Shown here piece after piece: positions 20,943-28,342 of a DNA stretch of 35,764 bases (position 1 is the stretch's first letter; each line of letters opens with the position of its first letter). This stretch comes from Microbacterium hydrocarbonoxydans. Lineage in GTDB: Bacteria; Actinomycetota; Actinomycetes; Actinomycetales; Microbacteriaceae. Location: positions 1 through 35,764 of the forward strand of contig NZ_JYJB01000002.1 of the NCBI RefSeq assembly GCF_000956475.1, given 5' to 3'. The notes under the pieces are model-generated. The model made no database searches. It worked only from the letters and a program-made list of their open reading frames with translations, and was not told where the DNA came from. The position numbers and the translations under genes are program-made.

Positions 20943-22922
20943 TCACGCGGCGTCCGGGAAGAGCACTCGGGAAACGTAGTGATCGCGGCCGAGCGAGCGG
21001 TACTCTTCGCCGCTCGCCGTGCGCACCGTGAGGCGCACCGCGTCCTCGTCGAACTCGTCTTCCTCGACATCGACGACCTCGACCGGCTCGGTCTCGTCCT
21101 CGTCGAGCATGATCTGATCCCCGGCCGCGATCTGCTCGGCCTTCACGTCCTGGGTATCGAGATTGGCGAGGCTGGACTGCGCGTCCTGGATGTCGTCGGC
21201 CGTGCCGAGGTCGATGTCGTCGCCCCCGGTCGGCAGGCTCGCAGGGTCGATGTCCGGCATGTCGTTCAGGAACGGCGACACGTCCACGGGCGGCTTGTAG
21301 TCCGCGAAGTTGCGCTGCCCCAGCTCTCGGAAGGCCTCGATGGTTTCGCGATCCTGCCCGGACGCTGTGATCGGGTCGGCCACCCAGAATGTCTGCATTT
21401 CGATAGGGGTGTCTCCGTCCGGCGACGCCATCGCACGCCCCTGCACCATCGGGAGATCAACACCGACGAAACGCTGACCCGGCCCCCAGAGCATTTCGGA
21501 GCCCTGGGGGCTGACGCGCATGAGCGCGAGGCGCTGGCGGAAGTTGTCTCGCGAACCGTCGTCGAAGAGCGAGGCGTCCGGGCGCTGCACGCCGATGACG
21601 ACGTTGATCTGTGCCGAGCGCGCGAGCGCTGCAAGCGCCTGGATGTCCTCGAACCACCGAGGCGTGCCCCGGAGCTTCCGCTGAGCGTGGAGGCGCTTCA
21701 GCACCTGCCGAGCGATCAGCAGCTCGTCCAGGATGAACAGGACGGGCGAGAGAGTGTCCGCGATGTGCGGATTGGCCTTGATGGCTCGATAGCGCTCCAT
21801 CATGAGCGCCTCCATCGCCTCGATCATCGTGGCGATCTCGTCTGGGGTGGACGCGATGTAGCAGCCGGGGAATCCGTAGAACGGCGTCAGCTCGATCATC
21901 TTCGGATCGGCGGCGAAGACGGGGATGCCCTGAGCGACAGCGCCAAGGATGAGCGACCGGAGCACGGTCGTCTTACCGCCACCCGTGGGGCCGATGATGA
22001 GCATGTGCGGCATGGTGCTTTTCTTGCCGATCACCCACCCGCGAGGCTTCCCGTTCTCGTCGTGACCGTAGTACAGGCAGGGTGCTTTCGGAGAGGGCTT
22101 CGGAAGGCTCGGGTCGGAGCCGTCGTAGAGCTTCACGCCTGGGTGCGGAAGGTTGGTCGGAAGCACCGGGCGGGGCTCCAGGAATCCGCGATCCTTGGTC
22201 GGGTCAAACTGAGCGCGCCAACGGCCTCCGAGCTTCAGTCCGGCAGTCGCCTCCACACGACGCACCCACAGGTCGGAGCCGTCCACGGTGGTCACGCCGT
22301 AGGCGAGTTCAATGCGGTTCGGATGCAGGCTGTCTTCGCTCTGCCAGCTCGGCACATCGACGGCAAGCTCGACGTTGCGGAAGAGCGGCTGAAGAACGAG
22401 ACGGATGCGGTCGATTGCGACCTGACGCGCCTTGTCGATCTCGCTGATGATCGTCATGAGACCGACCATGCGAACGCGCGGCTTCCGCGCCTTCCACGTC
22501 GCCTTGATCTCATCGACGTGCATCCGACGACGCACCGCTTCGGTGAGTTGGCGACGCCACTCGGGGTCATGGTCGGGCTGGCGCTTCTGGTACTCGAAAT
22601 CGACATCCAGGGGCACGCCATCTTTGTACTTCCGAGCCTTCAGCTTGGACGAATCCCAGTCCGCGCCAAGCTCACTCGCGAGGAAGGCCGCGAATCGCTC
22701 GCGCTGCTCGGCCCTTCGAGCGACGAAGACAGACAGGACGACCACCGCGACACCCACGATGCCGAAGCAGATCGCAAGCGGAATGCCAGCAGTGAACGCG
22801 AACTGATAGGCCGCTCCCCCGAGTACCAGCGCGACGACTAGGAGAACCACACCCGTGATCCTCAGCATGTCGCTGGCTGAACGCTTGTCAGTCGATTGCT
22901 TGTTGCTTGCAGATTGCTGCAT
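20943..22922 (-). CDS. FtsK/TcpA-like coupling ATPase
   Basis: A 659-residue protein. Two N-terminal TM helices (about 20-42 and 47-67). FtsK/HerA-type motor: Walker A GPTGGGKT (311-318), ADPKMIELTPF after it, Walker B LFILDE (395-400), VVIGVQRPDASLFD and a DNFRQRLALMRVSPQGSEMLWGPG segment as in FtsK/TraB/TcpA. The last 140 residues are acidic and end in a small beta domain (VRLTVRTASGEEYRSLGRDHYVSRVLF). Coupling proteins hand DNA to the secretion channel; FtsK-like ones in actinobacteria can move double-stranded DNA. GGGAGGG precedes the ATG. It is a separate leftward unit from the T4SS operon. Confidence 0.87.
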   Translation of the reverse strand: MQQSASNKQSTDKRSASDMLRITGVVLLVVALVLGGAAYQFAFTAGIPLAICFGIVGVAVVVLSVFVARRAEQRERFAAFLASELGADWDSSKLKARKYKDGVPLDVDFEYQKRQPDHDPEWRRQLTEAVRRRMHVDEIKATWKARKPRVRMVGLMTIISEIDKARQVAIDRIRLVLQPLFRNVELAVDVPSWQSEDSLHPNRIELAYGVTTVDGSDLWVRRVEATAGLKLGGRWRAQFDPTKDRGFLEPRPVLPTNLPHPGVKLYDGSDPSLPKPSPKAPCLYYGHDENGKPRGWVIGKKSTMPHMLIIGPTGGGKTTVLRSLILGAVAQGIPVFAADPKMIELTPFYGFPGCYIASTPDEIATMIEAMEALMMERYRAIKANPHIADTLSPVLFILDELLIARQVLKRLHAQRKLRGTPRWFEDIQALAALARSAQINVVIGVQRPDASLFDDGSRDNFRQRLALMRVSPQGSEMLWGPGQRFVGVDLPMVQGRAMASPDGDTPIEMQTFWVADPITASGQDRETIEAFRELGQRNFADYKPPVDVSPFLNDMPDIDPASLPTGGDDIDLGTADDIQDAQSSLANLDTQDVKAEQIAAGDQIMLDEDETEPVEVVDVEEDEFDEDAVRLTVRTASGEEYRSLGRDHYVSRVLFPDAA

Positions 22923-22955
22923 TTTGACCCTCCCACCCCCTTGACAGGCCTGGTA

Positions 22956-22997
22956 CGCTTAGGCTGCGCTGCTTCAGCGGCTGTAGCGGCCTAAGCG
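22956..22997. repeat. Inverted repeat with inner hairpin, upstream of the coupling gene
   Basis: Perfect 9-bp arms CGCTTAGGC (22956-22964) and GCCTAAGCG (22989-22997) enclose a second hairpin, CGCTG-CTT-CAGCG (22967-22979). TTGACA at 22941 lies just outside. It could be a regulatory site or part of a transfer origin; the sequence alone does not decide. Confidence 0.6.
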
Positions 22998-23047
22998 ATC
23001 CAACCCCGTCCCGAGGGTTCAAACCGCCGGACAGATACCCAAATCCT

Positions 23048-23739
23048 AACAGATTACGTGCGATTTTTGGCGATCTTCAGGAAACGTATTACGTGCGATT
23101 CGCTCTCGCTTCAGCGATCCGGGCGATGGGCCTGACCGCCAACAGTCTCACAACGTAACCCGTGCATAGACAAGCTGGCACCGAAGCAACGTAACCCGTG
23201 CATGCTGCGCATCGGTCATCGCCCCTCTCGGACTCACGTATTACGTGGGCTCGCGGGCGCGCCCGTTGGTCACCCTGCCCGTTCTTTGGTCACGTAATCT
23301 GTTGGCGCAAACCGTCCGAGGAAACGCCATTTTGCAAACAGATTACGTTAGCTCGCCGCTTCTCCTGCCTCTCCGGTCCTGCCGGGGCAAAGAACAGGTT
23401 ACGTTGTAACCACTCGACCGTGCGAGGTCGATGCGAGGAACACTCCGCAACCGGATTACGTTAATTCCCTGGGCGTGCTCACCCTGCCAGCCGGAGGGGA
23501 GATCGACGCTATCGACTCCCGGCTGCTCCTAACAGAGCACGTTCGGCGGCTTCATCGTTTCGAGAGTCCCTGAAGCTCACTTCCGGCAGCCCAGGCATAC
23601 CCCCGCGGATGGCTCTGAGATAACGTAATCCGTTCTTCACCTTCGCGCCTCCACGCGGGTACGCCCCATCATCCCCACCGCCTCGCATGGAACAGATTAC
23701 GTGCGCCGCTTCACCTGCCTATGTTGAACGTAATCTGTT
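23048..23739. repeat. Twelve-copy 13-bp repeat array (consensus AACGTAATCTGTT), candidate centromere or oriT
   Basis: Copies in both orientations start at about 23048, 23083, 23152, 23188, 23235, 23291, 23337, 23393, 23450, 23622, 23691 and 23727. Best forms are AACAGATTACGTT (23337) and AACGTAATCTGTT (23727); 23235-23247 is the perfect palindrome CACGTATTACGTG. The region (22923-23779) has no gene and is visibly less GC-rich than its surroundings. The last copy abuts TAGAAT (23739-23744), a likely -10 for the RHH gene at 23780. Confidence 0.85.
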
Positions 23740-23779
23740 AGAATCGGGACACTGATTCACCACCCTGTTTGATCCCGCG

Positions 23780-24211
23780 ATGGAGGGCACGTTGAGCGAC
23801 TACGACCACCCCGAGACCCCCTGGCACGAAGGCCAGAATCACGAGCACCACGAGCACCACGAGACCCCCGCGGAAACCTCCGATTCGCACCAGGAAGCAC
23901 CGCCGACGAAGCCCCGCGCGAAGCGCCCCGGCCCCCGCAAGATGGTCGATCAACCGACCCAGCGATTCGAGGGTCAGATGTACGTGAGGCAGTACGACCA
24001 GGGCACGCAGGTCGTGAATCGACTGAAGCGCGAGAAGTCCTCAGTGCCCTCGGCCGAGCGTCGGCGGCTCACTATCAACACGCTCGTCCGCGTCGCGATG
24101 ACGGTTCTCCTGGAGCACCGTCAAGCGCTGAAGGGCGTCACTGAAGAGGAGCTGCTGGAGCAGTTCCGCGAGAGCCTGGCCGCACGTGCCGGGCAGGCTG
24201 GAGAGCACTGA
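23780..24211 (+). CDS. Ribbon-helix-helix DNA-binding protein
   Basis: A 143-residue protein. N-terminal 60 residues are disordered, with a His/Glu stretch (NHEHHEHHETPAETSDSHQE) then a basic patch (KPRAKRPGPRK). Residues about 65-115 fit an RHH: strand GQMYVRQY, helix DQGTQVVNRLKREKS, turn ERRRLTIN, helix TLVRVAMTVLLEH. The C-terminal helix is acidic. It lies immediately beside the 12-copy repeat array and is its likely ligand, as a partition, relaxosome or autoregulatory protein. The ATG at 23780 is preferred; a TTG 12 nt later is possible. It overlaps the next gene by one base (TGATG). Confidence 0.72.
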   Translation: MEGTLSDYDHPETPWHEGQNHEHHEHHETPAETSDSHQEAPPTKPRAKRPGPRKMVDQPTQRFEGQMYVRQYDQGTQVVNRLKREKSSVPSAERRRLTINTLVRVAMTVLLEHRQALKGVTEEELLEQFRESLAARAGQAGEH

Positions 24212-24591
24212 TGTCCAAGGCTGCTACTGCACCCGCTCCGCGCGCTCGACTGCGCTGGACGCCGACCGCGACCCTCTATGCAGTGCTCGCCGCACTCGTC
24301 GTCATCGTCGTCTCTGCATCGCTCACCGGCAACCCGTTCGGGGCGTACTTCGCCGCCTACGTGTCCACCGCTCTCGTGATCTATGGCCTCCTCGACCTCA
24401 CTCGCAAGATCCGCGCGCGCCGCTCCGTCGCCCGCACGCTCCCGGTGCTGGCGACCGGCCTGGTGACCGGCCTCTTCATGAACATGGGTATGGTTCTCGG
24501 ATGGAGCGTCTATCTCGCGTTCCTCGTCGGGCAGCTCTTCACTGTGGGACTCGTCGTCTGGCTGATGTCCTCCGACAAGCCGAAGGCCTGA
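24211..24591 (+). CDS. Integral membrane protein
   Basis: A 126-residue protein with four hydrophobic segments: LYAVLAALVVIVVSASLTG, FGAYFAAYVSTALVIYGLLDL, LPVLATGLVTGLFMNMGMVLG and VYLAFLVGQLFTVGLVVWLM. Basic loop RKIRARRSVAR between the second and third. The start overlaps the RHH gene stop, so it is co-transcribed with it. A strong bidirectional hairpin follows. Function unknown; a membrane partner for an oriT- or centromere-binding protein is one possibility. Confidence 0.72.
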   Translation: MSKAATAPAPRARLRWTPTATLYAVLAALVVIVVSASLTGNPFGAYFAAYVSTALVIYGLLDLTRKIRARRSVARTLPVLATGLVTGLFMNMGMVLGWSVYLAFLVGQLFTVGLVVWLMSSDKPKA

Positions 24592-24604
24592 CCCCCGCAC
24601 GCAA

Positions 24605-24646
24605 ACGACGAGGGCCGATCCCAGAAACGGGATCGGCCCTCGTCGT
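24605..24646. terminator. Perfect 18-bp hairpin between convergent operons
   Basis: Arms 24605-24622 and 24629-24646 pair perfectly over 18 bp with loop AGAAAC. It lies between the converging genes 24591 and 24658. No U-tract follows on either strand, as is common in actinobacterial bidirectional terminators. Confidence 0.85.
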
Positions 24647-24657
24647 ATGCGTGCGGC

Positions 24658-25044
24658 TTAGTCCTTGTTGCGCTGGCGAGCCTGACGGCGGGCCTTGCCC
24701 CACATGCGCAGCGCCTCCGCCACGGCGGCGTCGTTCGTGAGCCTCTTTCCCAGCGCAGCTTCCTCGGCCTTCTCCTCCGCGATGATCTGGAGCGCGTCGG
24801 GCGGGAGGCGGAACGTCTGCGCCTTGGTGATCGGAATGACCTTGCCCGAGGGGGTCACCTTCACGGCCGGGGCAGCGTCGGCCTTGGGAGCGGTTGGAGC
24901 CGCCGCGGGAGCGGCCTCCTCACGCTCGATCTCTTCCCTGGGCGCGCTCTCGCTCTTGGATGCGAGAGCGCCCCAGTCGGGCGTCTTCCTCCGCGGCCGG
25001 GTGGGCTTAGCGGGCGTCTTGGCCGGAGCCTTCTTGTCGGTCAT
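24658..25044 (-). CDS. RHH partner of ParA (ParB-like), candidate regulator of the 11-bp-period sites
   Basis: A 128-residue protein. The N-terminal 70 residues are disordered and Ala/Pro/Lys-rich (KKAPAKTPAKPTRPRRK), the usual ParA-stimulating tail of such partners. Residues about 75-116 are a ribbon-helix-helix: strand AQTFRLP, helix PDALQIIAEEKAEEAA, turn GKRLTND, helix AAVAEALRMWG, then a basic end. It overlaps parA by 4 nt (ATGA). RHH partners bind short repeats at helical-turn spacing and repress their own promoter; here the parA promoter carries the 11-bp array that recurs across the plasmid. Its identity as the regulator is inference. Confidence 0.75.
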   Translation of the reverse strand: MTDKKAPAKTPAKPTRPRRKTPDWGALASKSESAPREEIEREEAAPAAAPTAPKADAAPAVKVTPSGKVIPITKAQTFRLPPDALQIIAEEKAEEAALGKRLTNDAAVAEALRMWGKARRQARQRNKD

Positions 25045-25700
25045 TCGTCGTCGCCTCCTTCGAGGATTTCTGTCAGGACTTGGGGGAACACCCCGAGGTC
25101 GTCGGGAACGGTGCCGAAGGCCTGGCTGTAGAGCAGGACGAACGGCACATCGGTGGGGAGCACGTCGAGACCGACATTCGCGATGGCTTCCTTGGCCTCT
25201 CGGAGGCTCACGGTGTTGGGCTTCACGCGGGTGAAGAGAACGCTGAGTTCGAGGGGGTGGCTGACGCCGATCTCGGCCGCAGCTTCGAGAGTGGGCTTGA
25301 TGCGCACGGCCTCGGCCGGGGATGCCGTGATGGGGGTCACGAGGTAGTCGGTGACCGAGAGCGCCTGACGGAGAATCCCGGCGTCACCGGGGCCGGTGTC
25401 GATCACCAGGTGGCCGGTGTGCCCCGAGTCGCGCACGCGCTTGGCGAGGTTGATCGACGGCCAGTAGTGCACGTTGATCTCGGACGGCCACTCTTCCCCG
25501 GCCAGCTCGCTCCACTCGAAGGTCGTTCCGTTGATGCTGTCGGCATCGACGAGCATCACCGGGAGATCGCTGAAGCGCGCCAGCGTCAGCGCGATCTCAA
25601 CGGCCGTGGTGCTCTTGCCGGTTCCCCCTTTGAGGTTGCCAACGGTGAGCCTGACGGGCTCACTGCGCTCTGCGAGGAGCGCCTTCAGGTGCTCAGTCAT
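25041..25700 (-). CDS. parA: ParA partition ATPase
   Basis: A 219-residue protein of the small ParA type (no N-terminal HTH). Deviant Walker A KGGTGKST at 24-31, DADS (about 52-55) in switch I, LVIDTGPGD as Walker B, TPITASPAEAVR and VLFTRVKPNTVS later. It moves plasmid copies apart with its RHH partner on nucleoid DNA. The ATG at 25700 has AAAGGG upstream. The operon promoter at 25712-25752 contains three degenerate units of the 11-bp array. Confidence 0.92.
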   Translation of the reverse strand: MTEHLKALLAERSEPVRLTVGNLKGGTGKSTTAVEIALTLARFSDLPVMLVDADSINGTTFEWSELAGEEWPSEINVHYWPSINLAKRVRDSGHTGHLVIDTGPGDAGILRQALSVTDYLVTPITASPAEAVRIKPTLEAAAEIGVSHPLELSVLFTRVKPNTVSLREAKEAIANVGLDVLPTDVPFVLLYSQAFGTVPDDLGVFPQVLTEILEGGDDE

Positions 25701-25711
25701 GGATTCAACCC

Positions 25712-25752
25712 TTTCTAGTTGATTGCTACTTTATTGCAAGTTGCTTGCAAGG
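25712..25752 (-). promoter_or_regulatory. parA promoter region with degenerate 11-bp array
   Basis: Minus strand: CCTTGC-N5-ACTTGC-N5-AGTAGC (25752-25725), exactly 11 bp apart, then TAGAAA as a poor -10. The units are weaker than elsewhere, as expected if this autoregulated site must bind less tightly. Confidence 0.55.
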
Positions 25753-25753
25753 T

Positions 25754-26491
25754 CTAGCGGTCTTCGGAGTTTCGTGGCTTGTAGGCGCGACTCGACTTGT
25801 CGGTGCGCTGGGAGTCGTAGACCGTCATGGTGACGCCCGTGATCGGCACCTTCGAGACATCGAGGTTGGCGTAGCGCTCCGCAGCCTGGGACGCGAGCCA
25901 GTGCAGCGGGTTCCCGCCGCCGAGCTGATTGAAGCGGTTGAGGAGCGAGGAGGCGTTGTAGTCGTTGACTTCCATGACGCGGCCGTTGGCGTAGGTGAGC
26001 TGGAGCCGAATGCGCTTCTGCGTGTCCTTGGACTGCCCGCGCGCAGCGGCGCGGGTGAGACGCAGCAGCTCGGATTCGGCCGTGGTGCGGCCCTTCGCCG
26101 TCTTGCCCTTCGGCAGCTTGAGTTCGTGCTGACGGCCACCGCCGCCCATGTAGGTCGTCGTGGTCTGGAGCCGTCCACCCTGCTTCTCGGGTGTGTAGCG
26201 GCCTCCCGTGTCCTCGGGAACGGTGGTCTTCGTCTCAGAGCCCGCCTTCGTGCGGACGGGCACGAGGTTGCCGTCACGGCCGCGTCGGCGGGGCGGGATG
26301 GTCGTCGCGCGGCCGGTGGTCGCCAGCTCGCGCAGCGTGGTCGTGTAGAGAGCACCGCTCGTCTCGCCGTTGAGCACCTTGCGCACCATCTTGGGATCGC
26401 GGCGCAGCTCTCGGGCGATCTCGGTAGTGGAGACGCCACGGCCGCGCAGCTCTTGGATCAGCTCGCGGGCAGAGCGCTTGTCTTCGGCCAT
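25754..26491 (-). CDS. HTH protein, terminal-protein candidate
   Basis: A 245-residue basic protein. Residues 8-45 are a helix-turn-helix (LIQELRGRGVSTTEIARELRRDPKMVRKVLNGETSG). Then a basic patch (PRRRGRDG), a Gly/Thr-rich linker (about 90-125), and a C-terminal alpha/beta part (about 138-230) ending YANLDVSKVPITGVTMTVYDSQR. Streptomyces terminal proteins (Tpg) also have an N-terminal HTH and a short C-terminal alpha/beta region, and are encoded just downstream of their replication partner. Here the gene follows the polymerase-like gene with a one-base overlap (TGATG). I propose it is covalently attached to the telomeres; I see no direct sequence identity to Tpg, so this is inference. It may instead be a telomere-binding protein. 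Confidence 0.55.
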   Translation of the reverse strand: MAEDKRSARELIQELRGRGVSTTEIARELRRDPKMVRKVLNGETSGALYTTTLRELATTGRATTIPPRRRGRDGNLVPVRTKAGSETKTTVPEDTGGRYTPEKQGGRLQTTTTYMGGGGRQHELKLPKGKTAKGRTTAESELLRLTRAAARGQSKDTQKRIRLQLTYANGRVMEVNDYNASSLLNRFNQLGGGNPLHWLASQAAERYANLDVSKVPITGVTMTVYDSQRTDKSSRAYKPRNSEDR

Positions 26492-28161
26492 CACTCGGCC
26501 CCTTCCTCGGTGAGTGCCCCGCGCGGCCCGGCCTTCTCGGCGCGGTCGCGGAGGCGGTCGCGGGCCTCGCGGGTCGTGGGGGTCTTGAACGATCCGCGCA
26601 GCGCGCCCTTGATGCGCAGCCGTCCGGTGTTCCCGTCGTCGCCACCGCCCCGCGTCACAGGCAGCGACCATTCGGGCACAACGGTGCTGTAGACGGCATC
26701 GCCGTTGACCCCGATGAGGGATTCGCCGGGAAGGCGCAGCGCGCCGCCCGCGGGCGTCCCCTGCGCGGTGGGCGCGGAGAGGAGGCGAGCACGGCCGCGC
26801 CCCCAGACCTGCACGGCCAGTTCGGGCCGGTAGTTCTGCGACTCCCACCGATCTCCCGGCGCTTCGTAGGTGAAGAACTTGCCGTGACGGGTAGCGCGCC
26901 CCTGGTACTCGGCCGGGATGTCGAGCGCGGATTCGACGAGGATCGTCTTCGTCGTGCCGCGCGAGGCGAAGGAGCCGACCGTCTGAATGAGAATCTGCCG
27001 CAGCGCCGACGAGACGGCCTTGCGCAGCATCCACGGCAGCTCTTGGTTCTTCTCGACCGCATCGCGGGCCTTGTTCAGGCGGCTCATGAAGGTGTCGAGC
27101 GGCTTGTCCTTTTGCCAGCGAATTGCTTGCAGCGGCTCGATGAGCCAGCCCGCGTTGAGGGCCACCGCGACCTCGGAGGCATCCGCCCACGTGGTGTGTC
27201 GCGCTCCGGGCCGGTTCGGGTAGAACCATCCATCGGCGGGGTTCTCGTGCTGCACGCCCAGGATGCCGATGTGCCGCCACCCCTCGGGGACGGTGAAGCG
27301 AACCTCGTACCAGGCGCGGGCAAAGGGATCGGTGGTCATGAGGTCGTAGGCGGCGGCGCGGTTGAGCCGGACGCCGGGGCCGATCCCCAGCTCACGGCCA
27401 AGCGCGGCGTACATGAACCGGCCATCGACATAGCTGAAGGTGTCGATCTTGGGCGTCTTCGCGGGGTCAATGAGCGGCACGAAGTCGGGGTGCTGTGAGG
27501 CGTACTCTCCGGCCACCAGGTGCTCGACGTGATGCTGTCCGCTCGTGCGGTGAAGGTCTGCCGCGATATCGCGGTCGATGGCGGGCGGGATGATGAGCTG
27601 CTTCTGGCTGTCACGCCGGAGGGACTGCCACCACATGCTCATGCCGGTACGAGAGGGCGTGTAGAGGAGGAACTGCTTCGGGAGGATGCCCTGAATCACC
27701 GCCTCGGTGACGTTCCACGCCTCCCGCGCCTGCCAGGGCTTCAGGGGGAGCGGTGTGTCATCGTCGCTGTCGGGATCGGAGACCTTGGGGAACCACTCCC
27801 CCGCGGTACGCACGTCCACCTTCTGCCCGGTCTGGATGTGCTCGAACCTGCCCACCATCGGCGCGCTGCGTTTGTGGCCGGTCGCCTTCCATCCGGGCGT
27901 CTGCACGAAGAGCCAGTGCCGGACGCCTGGAGCGGGCTCGGGCTTCTCGCCGCACAGCATGATCCGGCGCGCGCCATAGCCCGCAGCTGTGTCGAGGAGA
28001 TCGGTGAGGTTCGGAGCCTTGCGCCGATCCCCGATCTTCGGCGTCACAGTCGTGCCGTCCTGAGTGACCCCCTGGCCGGTCTTCACGTCAACCCAGATCG
28101 TCGGGATTCGCGATCCGTAGCTGATGCCGGTCGTGCGGCCGGTCTCGGTTGCGCCGTACAT
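26491..28161 (-). CDS. Divergent family-B (protein-primed type) DNA polymerase candidate
   Basis: A 556-residue protein. I find the three palm motifs of family-B polymerases in the right order and spacing: motif A YVDGRFMYAAL (D246; compare DxxxLYPA), motif B RQILIQTVGSFAS (388-400; compare KLMLNSLYGKFGS), motif C VNGDAVYST (485-493; compare YxDTDSxxx). Before motif B, residues 331-380 (AVALNAGWLIEPLQAIRWQKDKPLDTFMSRLNK) match the block that precedes it in phi29-like enzymes. Substitutions: motif B Lys to Arg and Tyr to Val, and the first motif C Asp to Asn. The N-terminal WVDVKTG may be a remnant exonuclease motif without its Glu. RBS AGAAGGAGG. It would extend from the terminal protein at the ends; activity is unproven. 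Confidence 0.58.
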   Translation of the reverse strand: MYGATETGRTTGISYGSRIPTIWVDVKTGQGVTQDGTTVTPKIGDRRKAPNLTDLLDTAAGYGARRIMLCGEKPEPAPGVRHWLFVQTPGWKATGHKRSAPMVGRFEHIQTGQKVDVRTAGEWFPKVSDPDSDDDTPLPLKPWQAREAWNVTEAVIQGILPKQFLLYTPSRTGMSMWWQSLRRDSQKQLIIPPAIDRDIAADLHRTSGQHHVEHLVAGEYASQHPDFVPLIDPAKTPKIDTFSYVDGRFMYAALGRELGIGPGVRLNRAAAYDLMTTDPFARAWYEVRFTVPEGWRHIGILGVQHENPADGWFYPNRPGARHTTWADASEVAVALNAGWLIEPLQAIRWQKDKPLDTFMSRLNKARDAVEKNQELPWMLRKAVSSALRQILIQTVGSFASRGTTKTILVESALDIPAEYQGRATRHGKFFTYEAPGDRWESQNYRPELAVQVWGRGRARLLSAPTAQGTPAGGALRLPGESLIGVNGDAVYSTVVPEWSLPVTRGGGDDGNTGRLRIKGALRGSFKTPTTREARDRLRDRAEKAGPRGALTEEGAE

Positions 28162-28188
28162 CGAACCTCCTTCTGCTTGTACCCTTCG

Positions 28189-28230
28189 AGCCTATCCAAC
28201 TTGCAAGCTACTTGCAAGCATTTTGCTTGC
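28189..28230 (-). promoter_or_regulatory. 11-bp-period operator/promoter of the polymerase operon
   Basis: Minus strand: GCAAGC-N5-GCTTGC-N5-GCTTGC (28230-28203), 8 nt, TAGGCT (-10, 28189-28194); TTGCAA -35 with 17-bp spacing. A 27-nt leader with a strong ribosome site follows. Confidence 0.78.
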
Positions 28231-28263
28231 CGATTCTCGCGGGCCATAGCAGAGGAATCCCCT

Positions 28264-28292
28264 TTAGTCGCGTGGCCTCTCCCCCGTAGAAT
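28264..28292 (+). promoter_or_regulatory. Rightward promoter for 28343
   Basis: -10 TAGAAT (28287-28292) and a weak -35 TTAGTC (28264-28269), 17 bp apart. Confidence 0.45.
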
Positions 28293-28342
28293 GGGGCGAC
28301 CGCCTGGCTACCCGACCGGGCGCACAGAGAGGTAGCGGCCCT

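Noticed and set aside
20874..20943. Possible terminator ACGGA-N8-TCCGT between convergent genes
   Set aside because: Only a 5-bp stem and no U-tract; too weak to annotate.
22894..22920. GATTGC/GCTTGC units at 11-bp spacing at the start of the coupling gene
   Set aside because: Lies in codons 1-12 of the gene, has only two good units and lacks the promoter layout; likely chance.
23048..23739. CRISPR array
   Set aside because: Repeats are 13 bp, occur in both orientations and are irregularly spaced; no cas genes.
25754..27280. Extending the HTH gene upstream to make a 508-residue protein
   Set aside because: The extension overlaps the polymerase-like gene in another frame and has shadow composition; the one-base TGATG overlap marks the real start at 26491.
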